The position numbers and the translations under genes were made by a program. A DNA stretch of 31,827 nucleotides from WVZL01 sp041862375. GTDB taxonomy: Bacteria; Acidobacteriota; Aminicenantia; Aminicenantales; Aminicenantaceae. Location: contig JBGVTE010000009.1 of the NCBI GenBank assembly GCA_041862375.1, positions 1-31,827 on the forward strand. Direction: 5' to 3'. Each line of letters opens with the position of its first letter. Position 1 is the first letter of the stretch. The notes under the pieces are model-generated. The model saw only the letters and a list, made by a program, of their open reading frames with translations, did no database searches and was not told where the DNA came from. Below are positions 1 to 7,851 of the stretch, one piece after another.

Positions 1-39
1 CAATCTCATTGAAAACAAATAGATTAATGCCCTTCCTTA

Positions 40-75
40 AGAGATTGCTTCATCGCTTCGCTCTTCGCAATGACA
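40..75. repeat. Dispersed-repeat-like element with short hairpin
   Basis: This stretch contains the inverted pair ATTGC (44-48) and GCAAT (67-71) around a TTC/GCTTCGC-rich centre. The wording, 'gattgcttc..cgcttcgct..tcgcaatgac', matches a type of interspersed repeat I recall from many bacterial genomes, usually found between genes. Only one copy is in this window, so repetition cannot be shown here. An open frame crossing it (9-191) is not a credible gene. Confidence 0.4.
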
Positions 76-263
76 AGGCATCCCGTCACTTTGGGACAAA
101 GCCAATTTTTTATTCTTTGTTAGGTTATTTTCGTATTAATAAACGGAGTATAATTAATAATGCATATAAATTATCTGAAAATGTTGGTTAATTTCTGATT
201 CACTGTGTCGAGGCATGACTGATTTGAGATGCAACTTTTTCACTATGAGGGAAGTTTAAGAAA

Positions 264-827
264 ATGAGAATGGATGAACAAGAGTTGGTTATCCAAATTC
301 AGAAAGGCGACGAGATGGCTTTTGCCAAGATAGTTGGAATATACAAGAACAAAATAGTGAATTATCTGTACCAGCTCACTGGTGATTATCAAAAAGCCGT
401 GGAGCTTTCTCAGGAGACCTTTATGAGAGTCTTTTTTAAAGCCCATAAATACAAGCCGATTGCCCCCTTTTCATCCTGGATTTATGCCATAGCCTCTAAT
501 CTGGCCAAAACAGAAATTAAAAGGACTCAGAGAGCTTTAATGCTATCCCTTGATGATGTCAACAATAGCTATAGAATAAATGCTTTTATTGAAAATCCCT
601 CTTCTGATTCTGGTTTATCCCGAAATATCAGACAGGCTTTAAACTCACTGCACTCACGATACAAAATTCCTGTAATTCTGAAGGATATGGAAGGTTTTTC
701 TTTAGAGGAAATTGCTGAAGTTCTGGATAAGCCTGTGGGTACTATAAAAGCCAGGGTAAGTCGAGGAAGAAATTATTTAAAAAAAGAATTAGAAAAGGCC
801 TTAAGCAAGAGTGAAAACTCGCCATAA
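264..827 (+). CDS. ECF-type RNA polymerase sigma factor
   Basis: This 187-residue protein has the two-domain plan of extracytoplasmic-function sigma factors. Region 2 is at about residues 20-90, with the helix ending LSQETFMRVF and the tract FSSWIYAIASNLAK. Region 4 is at about 125-180, with the helix-turn-helix FSLEEIAEVLDKPVGTIKARVSRGR. It would direct RNA polymerase to a small regulon, probably including its own operon. The start at 264 follows a purine-rich GAGGGAAG at 247-254; an in-frame ATG at 270 is an alternative. It overlaps or abuts the next gene, a one-TM protein that looks like its anti-sigma, and lies upstream of an HtrA-like gene. This arrangement resembles rpoE-type envelope-stress operons. 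The ECF subgroup and the promoter recognised are unknown. Confidence 0.93.
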   Translation: MRMDEQELVIQIQKGDEMAFAKIVGIYKNKIVNYLYQLTGDYQKAVELSQETFMRVFFKAHKYKPIAPFSSWIYAIASNLAKTEIKRTQRALMLSLDDVNNSYRINAFIENPSSDSGLSRNIRQALNSLHSRYKIPVILKDMEGFSLEEIAEVLDKPVGTIKARVSRGRNYLKKELEKALSKSENSP

Positions 828-843
828 AATGAGGAGAATGGGT

Positions 844-1212
844 ATGGAAGGAATTAATCTTTTAGAAAAATTAGAAAGGGTAAAGGCTCCTATTGATTTT
901 GAACAGCGCGTATTGGAGCTTTTATCTATAAGAAAAGAAACGAAACGATTATGGAGAAGGAATTTACGTCTCTCCTTTGCAGGAGCCTTAGCTTTTTTGC
1001 TTGTGGTTCTTGTGACTGTTAATGTATTTGTGCTTCAGAAAAGAGAAGCTCTGGATTTTACTTCAAGTGAAACACTGAGTACAGGAGATTATATTCCAAT
1101 CATTGAGACAGTTGACTATTCCAGAGAAATCCAGAGTGTTTCTTATGAACCAGGAACAATATATATACTCGAGCAAGTTTCTGAAAATCATCTAGATAAA
1201 ATTAAATATTAA
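844..1212 (+). CDS. Putative single-pass anti-sigma factor
   Basis: This 122-residue protein has a cytosolic N-terminal segment of about 40 residues (LLEKLERVKAPIDFEQRVLE), one membrane span at about 42-64 and a 58-residue outer tail. The start ATG at 844 has GAGGAG (831-836) seven bases upstream. A longer reading from GTG at 811 would overlap the sigma gene and lacks a comparable site. I see no HxxxCxxC zinc motif. The anti-sigma role is inferred from position directly after an ECF sigma gene, one-TM topology and the sigma-binding-like amphipathic N-terminus. A small membrane protein of another kind cannot be excluded. Confidence 0.65.
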   Translation: MEGINLLEKLERVKAPIDFEQRVLELLSIRKETKRLWRRNLRLSFAGALAFLLVVLVTVNVFVLQKREALDFTSSETLSTGDYIPIIETVDYSREIQSVSYEPGTIYILEQVSENHLDKIKY

Positions 1213-1227
1213 GGAGGTAGAGTTAGA

Positions 1228-2703
1228 ATGAAAAGAAAAGTTAAAAATGTCGCGATTTTAACCGTATTTTTAATGGTATTCTCTTTAGGCTTAAAAGCAG
1301 AACCAGGCCCAGCAATAAGTAAAGATGAACCTGAGACCAAGAATGTAGCAAAAAAAGTCTTCCCATCAGTTGTTAAAGTTGAAGCAAAAAATAGAGTGAA
1401 AAAGGTTGCCACAGGAGTTGTTGTGGATAAAAAGGGACACGTAGTGACCACTGCACTTATCTCACCCCGGGATGAGAAAATATCGGTCATCACTTCTGAT
1501 GGTAAAAAGCTTAAAGCAGAGTTTTTGGGCATGGATTCTGAGACACACCTGGCCCTTCTTCGAGTTAAAGAGGAAAAACTCACTCCCATCACTCTGGGGA
1601 ATGTAAAAGAGCTTTCTCCAGGATCGTGGATAGGTGTGGTTACCTCATCTCCTGAAAATACTCCAGCCATTACTCAGGGCATTGTCAGTTCTATTTCAGA
1701 AGAAAAGCTCAGGTTAAACATTTGGATTATCAGAGGTTCGAGCGGAAGCCCGGTTGTAAACAAAGAAGGCCATATGGTTGGTATACTCAGGGGAATATAC
1801 TTTGATGATCAACCAGTCGTATTTGAATTCCGGGAGAAAGAAATGGTAGGTGCTGGCTATGTATTGAGTAAAGCAGAGGCACCTTCTTCTGGGATGGCTC
1901 TTGCAGTTCCTGTAAACATTGTAAAGAGTGTTGCCGATGAAATAAAAGAGAAAGGAAAAGTTGAGAGAGGATGGCTGGGAGTTACTATTGCAGATACTGA
2001 GGATGGCAAGGTGAGAATTGTAGGCATTGAAAAGGAAAGTCCAGCGGAACTAGCAAAGCTCACAGTAGGGGATATAATTCTTGTCATAGACGGAAAAAAG
2101 ATTACAAAGGCTCATCAATTAGTATCAGAGATTAGAAATAAGAAGCCGGGGAAAACTATAGCCATTGAGATCGAGAGAAAAGGAGAAGTGCTGAAGATGA
2201 AGGCAAAGCTGGGTGAATATCCTAAGGAGGAAGCAATAAAAGAATTTGAGTTGAGATTTCCCAGGCTATTTCCTCCGTTTCCCCCAGAGCCTCCTGAACT
2301 TCCGAAAATGCCGGAAATAAAAACATGGCCGGAGAGGTTTTATAGAATCTGGGAAAGCAGAAAATTCATTGGTGTTTATTTAGAAGAAATGGGAAAAGAG
2401 CTTTCTGCTCATTTCGGAGTGAAAGAAGGCAAAGGTCTTTTCGTCTCAAAATTCAGCGAGGATAGCCCAGCAGAAAAAGCTGGATTGAAAGTTGGAGATG
2501 TAATCATCAAAGCCGACGGCGAGCGAGTTGAAACTGTATCCCAATTGAGTAAATTAATCCAGGGTAAGAAAAAGGGAGAAAAAATAAAGATAGAGTTTAT
2601 AAGGGATAAAAAGATCAGGAGTGCAGAGGTTGAAGTCGGAGAAGAAGAAAGAGGTGGGATTTTTGGAGGCGTTTACGGAAGATCTTTTCCGTCTGAATAT
2701 TAG
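1228..2703 (+). CDS. HtrA/DegP-like PDZ protein with degenerate protease triad
   Basis: This 491-residue exported protein has a signal peptide (1-24), a trypsin-like S1C domain (about 38-240) and two PDZ domains (about 245-335 and 375-470). A Pro-rich linker near 345-370 separates the PDZ domains. Family landmarks are clear, but the triad is broken. The TNxHV block that carries the catalytic His reads TTALI (74-78), with Leu at the His position. The block carrying the Asp reads SETHLAL, with His107 in its place. The Ser block is kept as GSSGSP (170-175, Ser172). Known HtrA proteins degrade or chaperone misfolded envelope proteins. Here a chaperone, scaffold or signalling role is more likely than proteolysis. 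AAGGAGG at 1212-1218 lies nine bases before the ATG. It is third in the sigma/anti-sigma operon. Confidence 0.9.
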   Translation: MKRKVKNVAILTVFLMVFSLGLKAEPGPAISKDEPETKNVAKKVFPSVVKVEAKNRVKKVATGVVVDKKGHVVTTALISPRDEKISVITSDGKKLKAEFLGMDSETHLALLRVKEEKLTPITLGNVKELSPGSWIGVVTSSPENTPAITQGIVSSISEEKLRLNIWIIRGSSGSPVVNKEGHMVGILRGIYFDDQPVVFEFREKEMVGAGYVLSKAEAPSSGMALAVPVNIVKSVADEIKEKGKVERGWLGVTIADTEDGKVRIVGIEKESPAELAKLTVGDIILVIDGKKITKAHQLVSEIRNKKPGKTIAIEIERKGEVLKMKAKLGEYPKEEAIKEFELRFPRLFPPFPPEPPELPKMPEIKTWPERFYRIWESRKFIGVYLEEMGKELSAHFGVKEGKGLFVSKFSEDSPAEKAGLKVGDVIIKADGERVETVSQLSKLIQGKKKGEKIKIEFIRDKKIRSAEVEVGEEERGGIFGGVYGRSFPSEY

Positions 2704-2712
2704 GGAGAATAC

Positions 2713-2901
2713 TTGGAATCTTTGAAAGACTACAATAAGAAGTGGAAAGAGCAGTTGAAGAATTGGGAGAAAAAGTTTAGTGAAGATTCAAAAAAACATT
2801 TTGAGAAGTTAAATAAAAAATTTTCTGAAGAGGCCAGGAAGAATCAGGAAAAACTTAAAGAGATATTTTCATATAAAAAGTATAAGATTTTGAGAGTGTA
2901 A
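2713..2901 (+). CDS. Small charged helical protein
   Basis: This 62-residue ORF starts at TTG, five bases after an AGGGAGA tract that overlaps the htrA-like stop region. It is almost entirely Lys, Glu, Asn and Phe/Trp at heptad-like spacing (WKEQLKNWEKKFSEDSKKHF), so it should form one long amphipathic helix or coiled coil. No family is recognised. Its position, ten bases after the HtrA-like gene and before the terminator, makes it the last gene of the sigma operon. It might originally have been part of the upstream protein's C-terminus. The unusual start and low complexity keep confidence moderate. Confidence 0.5.
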   Translation: MESLKDYNKKWKEQLKNWEKKFSEDSKKHFEKLNKKFSEEARKNQEKLKEIFSYKKYKILRV

Positions 2902-2937
2902 AAAGATAAAGCCTACTCCTGTTTCATCCCACATCTC

Positions 2938-2982
2938 AAAGGGGAGGTAAAAAGGATAAGACCTTTTCCTCCCCTTTTTTTT
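2938..2982 (+). terminator. Rho-independent terminator of the sigma/htrA-like operon
   Basis: AAAGGGGAGG (2938-2947) pairs with CCTCCCCTTT (2968-2977). Inside, AAAAGG (2950-2955) pairs with CCTTTT (2962-2967) around a six-base loop. Eight T residues (2975-2982) follow the GC-rich stem. It lies 37 bases after the last gene and between convergent transcription units. Confidence 0.9.
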
Positions 2983-3001
2983 ATTCTTTCTTAGGCTCAG
3001 C

Positions 3002-3589
3002 TTATGAGTAAAGCCCTAACCATTTTTTATAATAGGCATCAAATTCTTCAGGGGACAATCTAATTTTTTGATAATATCCCTTTCTCCATCGTTGCCTTAT
3101 TGCCTCGTAGAGGATTAATCCCACTGATACAGAGAGGTTAAGGCTTTGTACCATACCTATCATTGGAATTTTAATCCTGTAGTCAGCTAATTCCAGAGCC
3201 TCTTTCGAAATCCCTTCAGATTCATTACCGAAGACTACAGCAAGACTCTGTGAATAATCAAGCTCAGTATAGGGAAGGGATTTTTCGCTGAGGTGAGTGG
3301 CTGCGATTTTGAAACCTCTATTTTTTAGATAGGAAAAACATTCAGCAGGAGAAGTGTAATAGTTAAATTGAAGCCATTTTTCTGCTCTGGTGGATATAGC
3401 ATCATTTATAGGAAAAGGTTCATTACCTCGCGAAATAATATCTACATACAGTATACCGGCAGCGTCGCAGGTTCTGGTTACGGCACTGGCGTTGTGGGTG
3501 TTTGTAACTTCTTCAAGAACAACCCTCAGGTCGGGTTGACGGAGAGAAAGAACCTTTTTTACCTTTTCTATTCTATTTTTTGTTGGCAC
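3002..3589 (-). CDS. trmH: SpoU/TrmH-family RNA 2'-O-methyltransferase
   Basis: This 195-residue protein carries the three SpoU motifs of knotted (SPOUT) methyltransferases. Motif 1 is NASAVTRTCDAAG near residues 33-45, motif 2 is VVFGNESEGIS near 117-127, and motif 3 is IPMIGMVQSLNLSVSVGL near 140-157. The family methylates ribose 2'-OH groups. Length and motif wording fit TrmH, which makes Gm18 in tRNA, better than the longer rRNA enzymes such as RlmB. The C-terminal YYKKWLGLY tail also looks TrmH-like. The start chosen is GTG at 3589 and no clear Shine-Dalgarno is visible. The gene converges on the sigma operon. Substrate assignment to tRNA is inference. Confidence 0.85.
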   Translation of the reverse strand: MPTKNRIEKVKKVLSLRQPDLRVVLEEVTNTHNASAVTRTCDAAGILYVDIISRGNEPFPINDAISTRAEKWLQFNYYTSPAECFSYLKNRGFKIAATHLSEKSLPYTELDYSQSLAVVFGNESEGISKEALELADYRIKIPMIGMVQSLNLSVSVGLILYEAIRQRWRKGYYQKIRLSPEEFDAYYKKWLGLYS

Positions 3590-3759
3590 GCCCAGAATAT
3601 ACCAAACTATCAGGACCAGGTCTATACTTAAACTATTTAATTGAAGTCACATCGAACTGAATCTCTATTATCTGCTCTAGTGGGAATGTTGATCAGCAGT
3701 GCGTTGTTCCATGTAAATCCGATATGGAATTCACTGAGAGGAAAATCAGAGCGGGCCGC

Positions 3760-5016
3760 TTATTCAGATCGTAAGAAATTCCTAAGATTCCTGCTGGAAG
3801 AGGTAACGATAGTAAGAGAAAGGGTAATAATCCCGCAGACTGCGTAGATTAAGGGAATATTCTGGTTTACTAGGTCCGCAATAACTCCACTGAGACCCAT
3901 TGAGATTGGCGTTAAACCTGCAGTTAGCGTGATGAGCAAACCGAAAATTCTGCCTCTTATTTCACTGGGGATAGCGATCTGGAGTAGCGTGTATATGTTG
4001 ATATTGAAAAATCCGCTTAAAGCCCCGATTATCATCATTATAGAGAAAGCGAGCATTGGTTTGCGTAAAATACTTAATACGGGTAAACAAGAGGACATGA
4101 GTACGAGTGCAGAAATTACTGCTTTGCTCCGGATATGACTGGATATTTTTGCGGCGCCGGCAATTCCGTAACCTACTAAAGTTCCAAATCCGAATGCCGC
4201 GAGAATATAGCCGTACCAATCTGGAGTTGCGTTGAGGTGATCTTCTACATAAAACGGGAGTAAGACGACAATAGGAATCGCGAAAAAATTTATAAAGGCT
4301 GCAGCAAAAAAGAGGGCCCTGATCCCGGTGTGTCCCCAAACGTATCGAAATCCTTCAATAGTGTCCGACTTGAACTGTCTGAACTTATCCAGCCAAACGC
4401 CACTTTTTTTTGGGATTTTCTGTGGGATACTGATGAATGATTCACTAAAAGCCGAAAATAAATAGGTGATGCCGTCGATCAGAAAAAGCAGGGGAGCGCC
4501 GAGTATAACAAAAAGATATCCACCGATTCCCTGCCCGATGAATTGCGAGATTTGCAACGAAGATTGATTCAATGAATTGGCAGCAGATACCTTCTCTCTG
4601 GGGACAATATCGGGAATTGAGGCTGAAATAGCTGGATTGAAGAACGACCGGATGATACCGAGAGTCACATTCACTAAAAAGATGCAGACTATCAGGAGTT
4701 CAGAAGAATTGGGCGCATAAAACATTAAAAATGCCAGGAAGAGTACCGGAATCCCGCTGAGTATATCGCTGAATATGATGATTTTGCGCCTTGAATAATG
4801 ATCAGCAAATGTTCCCGCAATCGGTCCAAGAATCACAAACGGAATCATCGAAACCATCATCAGCAGCCCCACTAGAGAAGCGGAACCGGTTTCATGTTTA
4901 ATCCATAACATCATGGCAATGGCGTATGCCTGTGATCCAATCTGGCTTACAAACTGCCCTTGCCAGAGAAGGAAGAAATTGCGGTTGAAGAGTTGCAAGG
5001 GCTTTTTATCTTCCAT
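3760..5016 (-). CDS. MFS transporter, exporter-like (MFS_3/EntS type)
   Basis: This 418-residue protein has about 12 hydrophobic spans. The N-terminus is NFFLLWQGQFVSQIGSQAYA, and the loop between helices 2 and 3 reads GTFADHYSRRKIII, a variant of the MFS signature GxxxDRxxRR. The sequence style resembles the EntS/MFS_3 group, which often exports siderophores or drugs. The substrate cannot be read from sequence. The start ATG at 5016 is preceded by a weak purine tract. Base composition looks somewhat richer in G+C than the flanking operons, as does the beta-helix gene beyond it. That could indicate acquisition, but I did not compute it. Confidence 0.88.
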   Translation of the reverse strand: MEDKKPLQLFNRNFFLLWQGQFVSQIGSQAYAIAMMLWIKHETGSASLVGLLMMVSMIPFVILGPIAGTFADHYSRRKIIIFSDILSGIPVLFLAFLMFYAPNSSELLIVCIFLVNVTLGIIRSFFNPAISASIPDIVPREKVSAANSLNQSSLQISQFIGQGIGGYLFVILGAPLLFLIDGITYLFSAFSESFISIPQKIPKKSGVWLDKFRQFKSDTIEGFRYVWGHTGIRALFFAAAFINFFAIPIVVLLPFYVEDHLNATPDWYGYILAAFGFGTLVGYGIAGAAKISSHIRSKAVISALVLMSSCLPVLSILRKPMLAFSIMMIIGALSGFFNINIYTLLQIAIPSEIRGRIFGLLITLTAGLTPISMGLSGVIADLVNQNIPLIYAVCGIITLSLTIVTSSSRNLRNFLRSE

Positions 5017-5555
5017 TTTTTCTTTCTCTTCCGTCCTATAGTTTCACATAATCTACATAATTATAAGGATTATAGATATTAATATCACTACTGTACAGGG
5101 AGAACTTTTTGGAGCATTGGATGTTCAGTTCCATTTTCATTTTTTACACCAAGAAAATATTTCTCCTCTCACAGATGTCGTTAAATATTTGCATTTAACG
5201 CCATTCTTATAGCCAGTGAAAGCCGCTTTGTTCTTATGTTTGACAAACTGGCTTTGAGGTATCATAATGAGGCTTGCAAGTGAAGGAGTCTCCTGGATTT
5301 GCGACTGGTATGCTGGAAGATAGAAATGACCAGATTCCTTCTCTGTCACTGGGATTATGATGGTAATCAACTGCTACCCAAAGGTGGTCACCTTGATGGT
5401 GCGTAGTTAATTGTGAAACCGATCTGGGGAAAGGTTGGTTTTTTTTGAAAGGGGGTGGTATCTTTCTGAAAACATAGGTGAATTTAGATACAAGCCGCTA
5501 TACCCCATGTCAAGGGGCAATAGGGCAAACTTAAAGGAAAGGAGATGGCAAAGAG
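5017..5555. other. Gene-poor intergenic stretch
   Basis: About 540 bases separate the divergent MFS and beta-helix genes. The promoters of both should lie here. A 77-codon minus-strand ORF (5137-5370) has no recognisable domain, no ribosome site and poor protein character; it could be the remnant of a lost gene. AAAGGAAAGGAGATGG at 5533-5548 supplies the ribosome site of the downstream gene. Confidence 0.5.
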
Positions 5556-6593
5556 ATGAGAAGGAAAATGACACCATTAATACTGGCCGTGGCACTGGTG
5601 CTTAGCATAGGACTAATGCTGGCAATGCCAGTGACGGTCCAAGCGACAATAAATGTCCCCGATGACTATACAACTATTCAAGCTGCCATTGACGCTGCGA
5701 GTACTGGTGAAACCATCCTTGTGCAGCCGGGGATTTATCCAGAAAACATTCTTATTAACAAGAGTTTGATATTGCAAGGAATCGATATGCCGGTAATCGA
5801 TGGCAGCACCGGTGCCGCCAGCGGTTGGGCAGGTAGCGTTATCAGGATTGCCGCCAATAATGTAACAATTGCTGGCTTTGAGTTAAAAGATGGTGCCAAT
5901 GGAATTGCCGGACAAACATCAAACTCGGTGTTCAAGAATAACATAATTCATGACAATTTGAACTACATGGGGTCCAATGGCATTGGTATTCTCCTCTGGG
6001 GCGACAATGACAACAACCTGATTGAGGACAACACAATCTGCAACAATGATCGCCAGGGGATATTCATTGGCTACGGGGATGCCACGAAGATTTCCATGGG
6101 AAACACTATCTCGGGCAATAAAATCCACGATAATGGATTATACACACTACCATATGGCCCAGATGCGTCGGCCTATGGAATTCAGCTCTGGAATGCTGAT
6201 GAAAACAGCATCTCGCGCAATAAGATCCATCACCATGATGATTGGTTTCCTTATGGCGGAACAACCTTCGACTTTGCCCAGGGAATCTACCTCACCAACT
6301 CGGCTAACAATACTGTCACAAATAACGACCTTCACCACAATAACTACGGCGTTGGCATCTATTCTTATTCCCGAGGCGCAGGTACGAACTCCATCAACTA
6401 CAACAACATTTTCCAGAACACCGGATTTGGAGTTAGAAGCTTCGACTCATTTTTTCTTGATGCCACCAACAACTGGTGGGGACATCGCTCGGGGCCAACT
6501 CACTCTGACAATCCCAGTGGTAAGGGAGACAAGATCAGCGACTACGTCACCTATGCTCCTTGGCAGACGAAGCCTGTGACCCCACGGAACTAA
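5556..6593 (+). CDS. Secreted right-handed beta-helix protein (NosD/DUF1565-like)
   Basis: This 345-residue protein has a signal peptide (about 1-31, cleavage after VQA) and then the classic opening INVPDDYTTIQAAIDAA of parallel beta-helix proteins. Repeated turns of about 20-25 residues follow, rich in Asn and Gly ('NxIxxNxxxGI', 'NNTVTNNDLHHNNYGVGI'). It ends with a NNWWG..SGP..SDNPSGKGD block typical of these proteins. Relatives include NosD-like and pectate-lyase-like surface proteins that bind or cut polysaccharides; no catalytic residues can be assigned. GGAGATGG lies just upstream of the chosen ATG, and another in-frame ATG is at 5568. The gene stands alone and looks richer in G+C than its surroundings, which hints at transfer. 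Confidence 0.85.
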   Translation: MRRKMTPLILAVALVLSIGLMLAMPVTVQATINVPDDYTTIQAAIDAASTGETILVQPGIYPENILINKSLILQGIDMPVIDGSTGAASGWAGSVIRIAANNVTIAGFELKDGANGIAGQTSNSVFKNNIIHDNLNYMGSNGIGILLWGDNDNNLIEDNTICNNDRQGIFIGYGDATKISMGNTISGNKIHDNGLYTLPYGPDASAYGIQLWNADENSISRNKIHHHDDWFPYGGTTFDFAQGIYLTNSANNTVTNNDLHHNNYGVGIYSYSRGAGTNSINYNNIFQNTGFGVRSFDSFFLDATNNWWGHRSGPTHSDNPSGKGDKISDYVTYAPWQTKPVTPRN

Positions 6594-7055
6594 TACTGCA
6601 CAGAGTATCACACGAGTATCCTAAATACGAGTAGTATATTGAAAGCAGCCAGGGATAGGAGGCAGGGCTTTCAGCCCTGTCCCCGTTTCTGGATAACGCC
6701 GCACCGACAGGTACATGAACCAACTACACGCTGAGCCACTTTGTTGGACTGTTTGCAGGTGGAAAGAAAGAGAGAGCCATTGTCTTTGAGGTGCCCTAAG
6801 TAATTGTTTAGCTACTATCGAATATGCGAGTTATACTTCAAAGGATCAGTTAATATCCCGAGATTGAGATTTCTCCAGAAGAAGTGAAAAGATAGAAAGA
6901 AAATATACAAGAATGTCGTATAATAATATTACATTATGCGACATTTTTATAGACAACGATTATTGTCCAAGCTTTTTCCTTGGTGCCGACCTCTGTTGAC
7001 ATTTCTAAAAAGAGAGCCTAACTCATAGCGAGCCTTTCTAGAGGATAGGAAGTCT
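6594..7055. other. Intergenic stretch with a short perfect hairpin and a possible coding remnant
   Basis: CAGGGCT (6663-6669) and AGCCCTG (6673-6679) form a perfect seven-base stem with a three-base loop. No T tract follows, so it is a dispersed hairpin or a weak terminator for the beta-helix gene. A short open frame at 6719-6799 (ending FAGGKKERAIVFEVP) reads like the tail of a lost protein, but its family is unclear. The rest is featureless. Confidence 0.45.
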
Positions 7056-7250
7056 TTGAGTCATTCTTCTTTAGATGCACTTTTGAAGACTCATCATCAT
7101 TTAGAAGAGAGGTGGAAAGAAACAAACGGATTAGTAGAGAAGCTTTATTTTGAGATATCTGAGACTGGGCTTATTCCAACATATCAGTGGGTGAAAATTG
7201 TGAAGTTATTACACGACAGAGGAAACGAATTTCTTATGTTTCGAGAGTAA
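7056..7250 (+). CDS. Hypothetical small protein
   Basis: This 64-codon ORF begins at TTG shortly after AGGATAGGA (7042-7050). The product is predicted helical, with HHHLEERWKETNGLVEKLYFE and a mixed C-terminal half. No family is recognised, no signal peptide or Cys motif is present, and no partner gene lies on the same strand nearby. The reading frame is open from 7029 but lacks another start codon. It may be a real small gene or a fragment. Confidence 0.35.
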   Translation: MSHSSLDALLKTHHHLEERWKETNGLVEKLYFEISETGLIPTYQWVKIVKLLHDRGNEFLMFRE

Positions 7251-7299
7251 TAAGCTTCTGATTGACTCTTGCTAAAACAGTTAAAAGTGTAGACCTGAC

Positions 7300-7851
7300 C
7301 TAAAAAAATATTGATTTTTCAACCAGAATAATCCAGAAGAAGAATGCTCCAACCAAAGCTCTATACTCTTTATTCTTTTTATAAAGCCCGAAGTCAAATA
7401 TTTTTTCTTCTGCGGGATATTTAGGTTTGAGGGTAGGGAAGAAGAGGGGAACCTTTTCGCTGTATTTTTCATATTTTTCGGGAAAAAGTTCTTTCATTCT
7501 GTACTTTTCCCTTTTTACAGCAGAAGGATAAAAAAGGAGAACATATACAACGAATATTGTGAGTGCCCACCACGAGTAAGACCCGATAACCACGCTGATT
7601 CCCACGATTACATTCCCTAGATAGAGAGGATTTCTGGTGTATCGGTAAGGTCCGGAGACAGTTAATTCTTTTTCTTTTTTTAAATGGCCGGCGGCCCAGG
7701 TTCTGATTAGAAGCCCAAGTAGGCAGAGTGCAAATCCAGAGAGTATAGAAATCCAATTCGGCTTTGAAAGTAGGATGACAAGGATAATACCTAAAAATCC
7801 TGCCCTTACTCTCCACCGCTGAATAATATTTTTTATCAAGGGGCTATGCAT
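7300..7851 (-). CDS. ICMT/PEMT-like membrane methyltransferase
   Basis: This 183-residue membrane protein of the isoprenylcysteine carboxyl methyltransferase / phospholipid methyltransferase superfamily has about four hydrophobic segments. It carries the signature GPYRYTRNPLYLGN (about 66-79), which with the later EKYEKYSEKV region forms the S-adenosylmethionine pocket. Bacterial members methylate lipids or small hydrophobic acceptors; the substrate here is unknown. The gene overlaps the end of the GT9 gene by eight bases (ATGCATAG) with AAAGGA just upstream, so it is translationally coupled and last in the heptose operon. An envelope-lipid role is inferred from that position. Confidence 0.83.
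   Translation of the reverse strand: MHSPLIKNIIQRWRVRAGFLGIILVILLSKPNWISILSGFALCLLGLLIRTWAAGHLKKEKELTVSGPYRYTRNPLYLGNVIVGISVVIGSYSWWALTIFVVYVLLFYPSAVKREKYRMKELFPEKYEKYSEKVPLFFPTLKPKYPAEEKIFDFGLYKKNKEYRALVGAFFFWIILVEKSIFF

Noticed and set aside
9..191. 60-codon ORF at the left edge
   Set aside because: It crosses a repeat-like hairpin element, has no ribosome site and no protein-like character.
3641..3847. 68-codon plus-strand ORF
   Set aside because: It overlaps the end of the MFS gene antisense and lacks a ribosome site; the MFS frame is clearly the coding one.
5137..5370. 77-codon minus-strand ORF
   Set aside because: No domain, start signal or coherent composition was seen; kept only as a note on the intergenic region.
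6022..6579. 185-codon ORF inside the beta-helix gene
   Set aside because: It is a frame shadow rich in Thr, Ser and Arg; the other frame has a signal peptide and beta-helix repeats.
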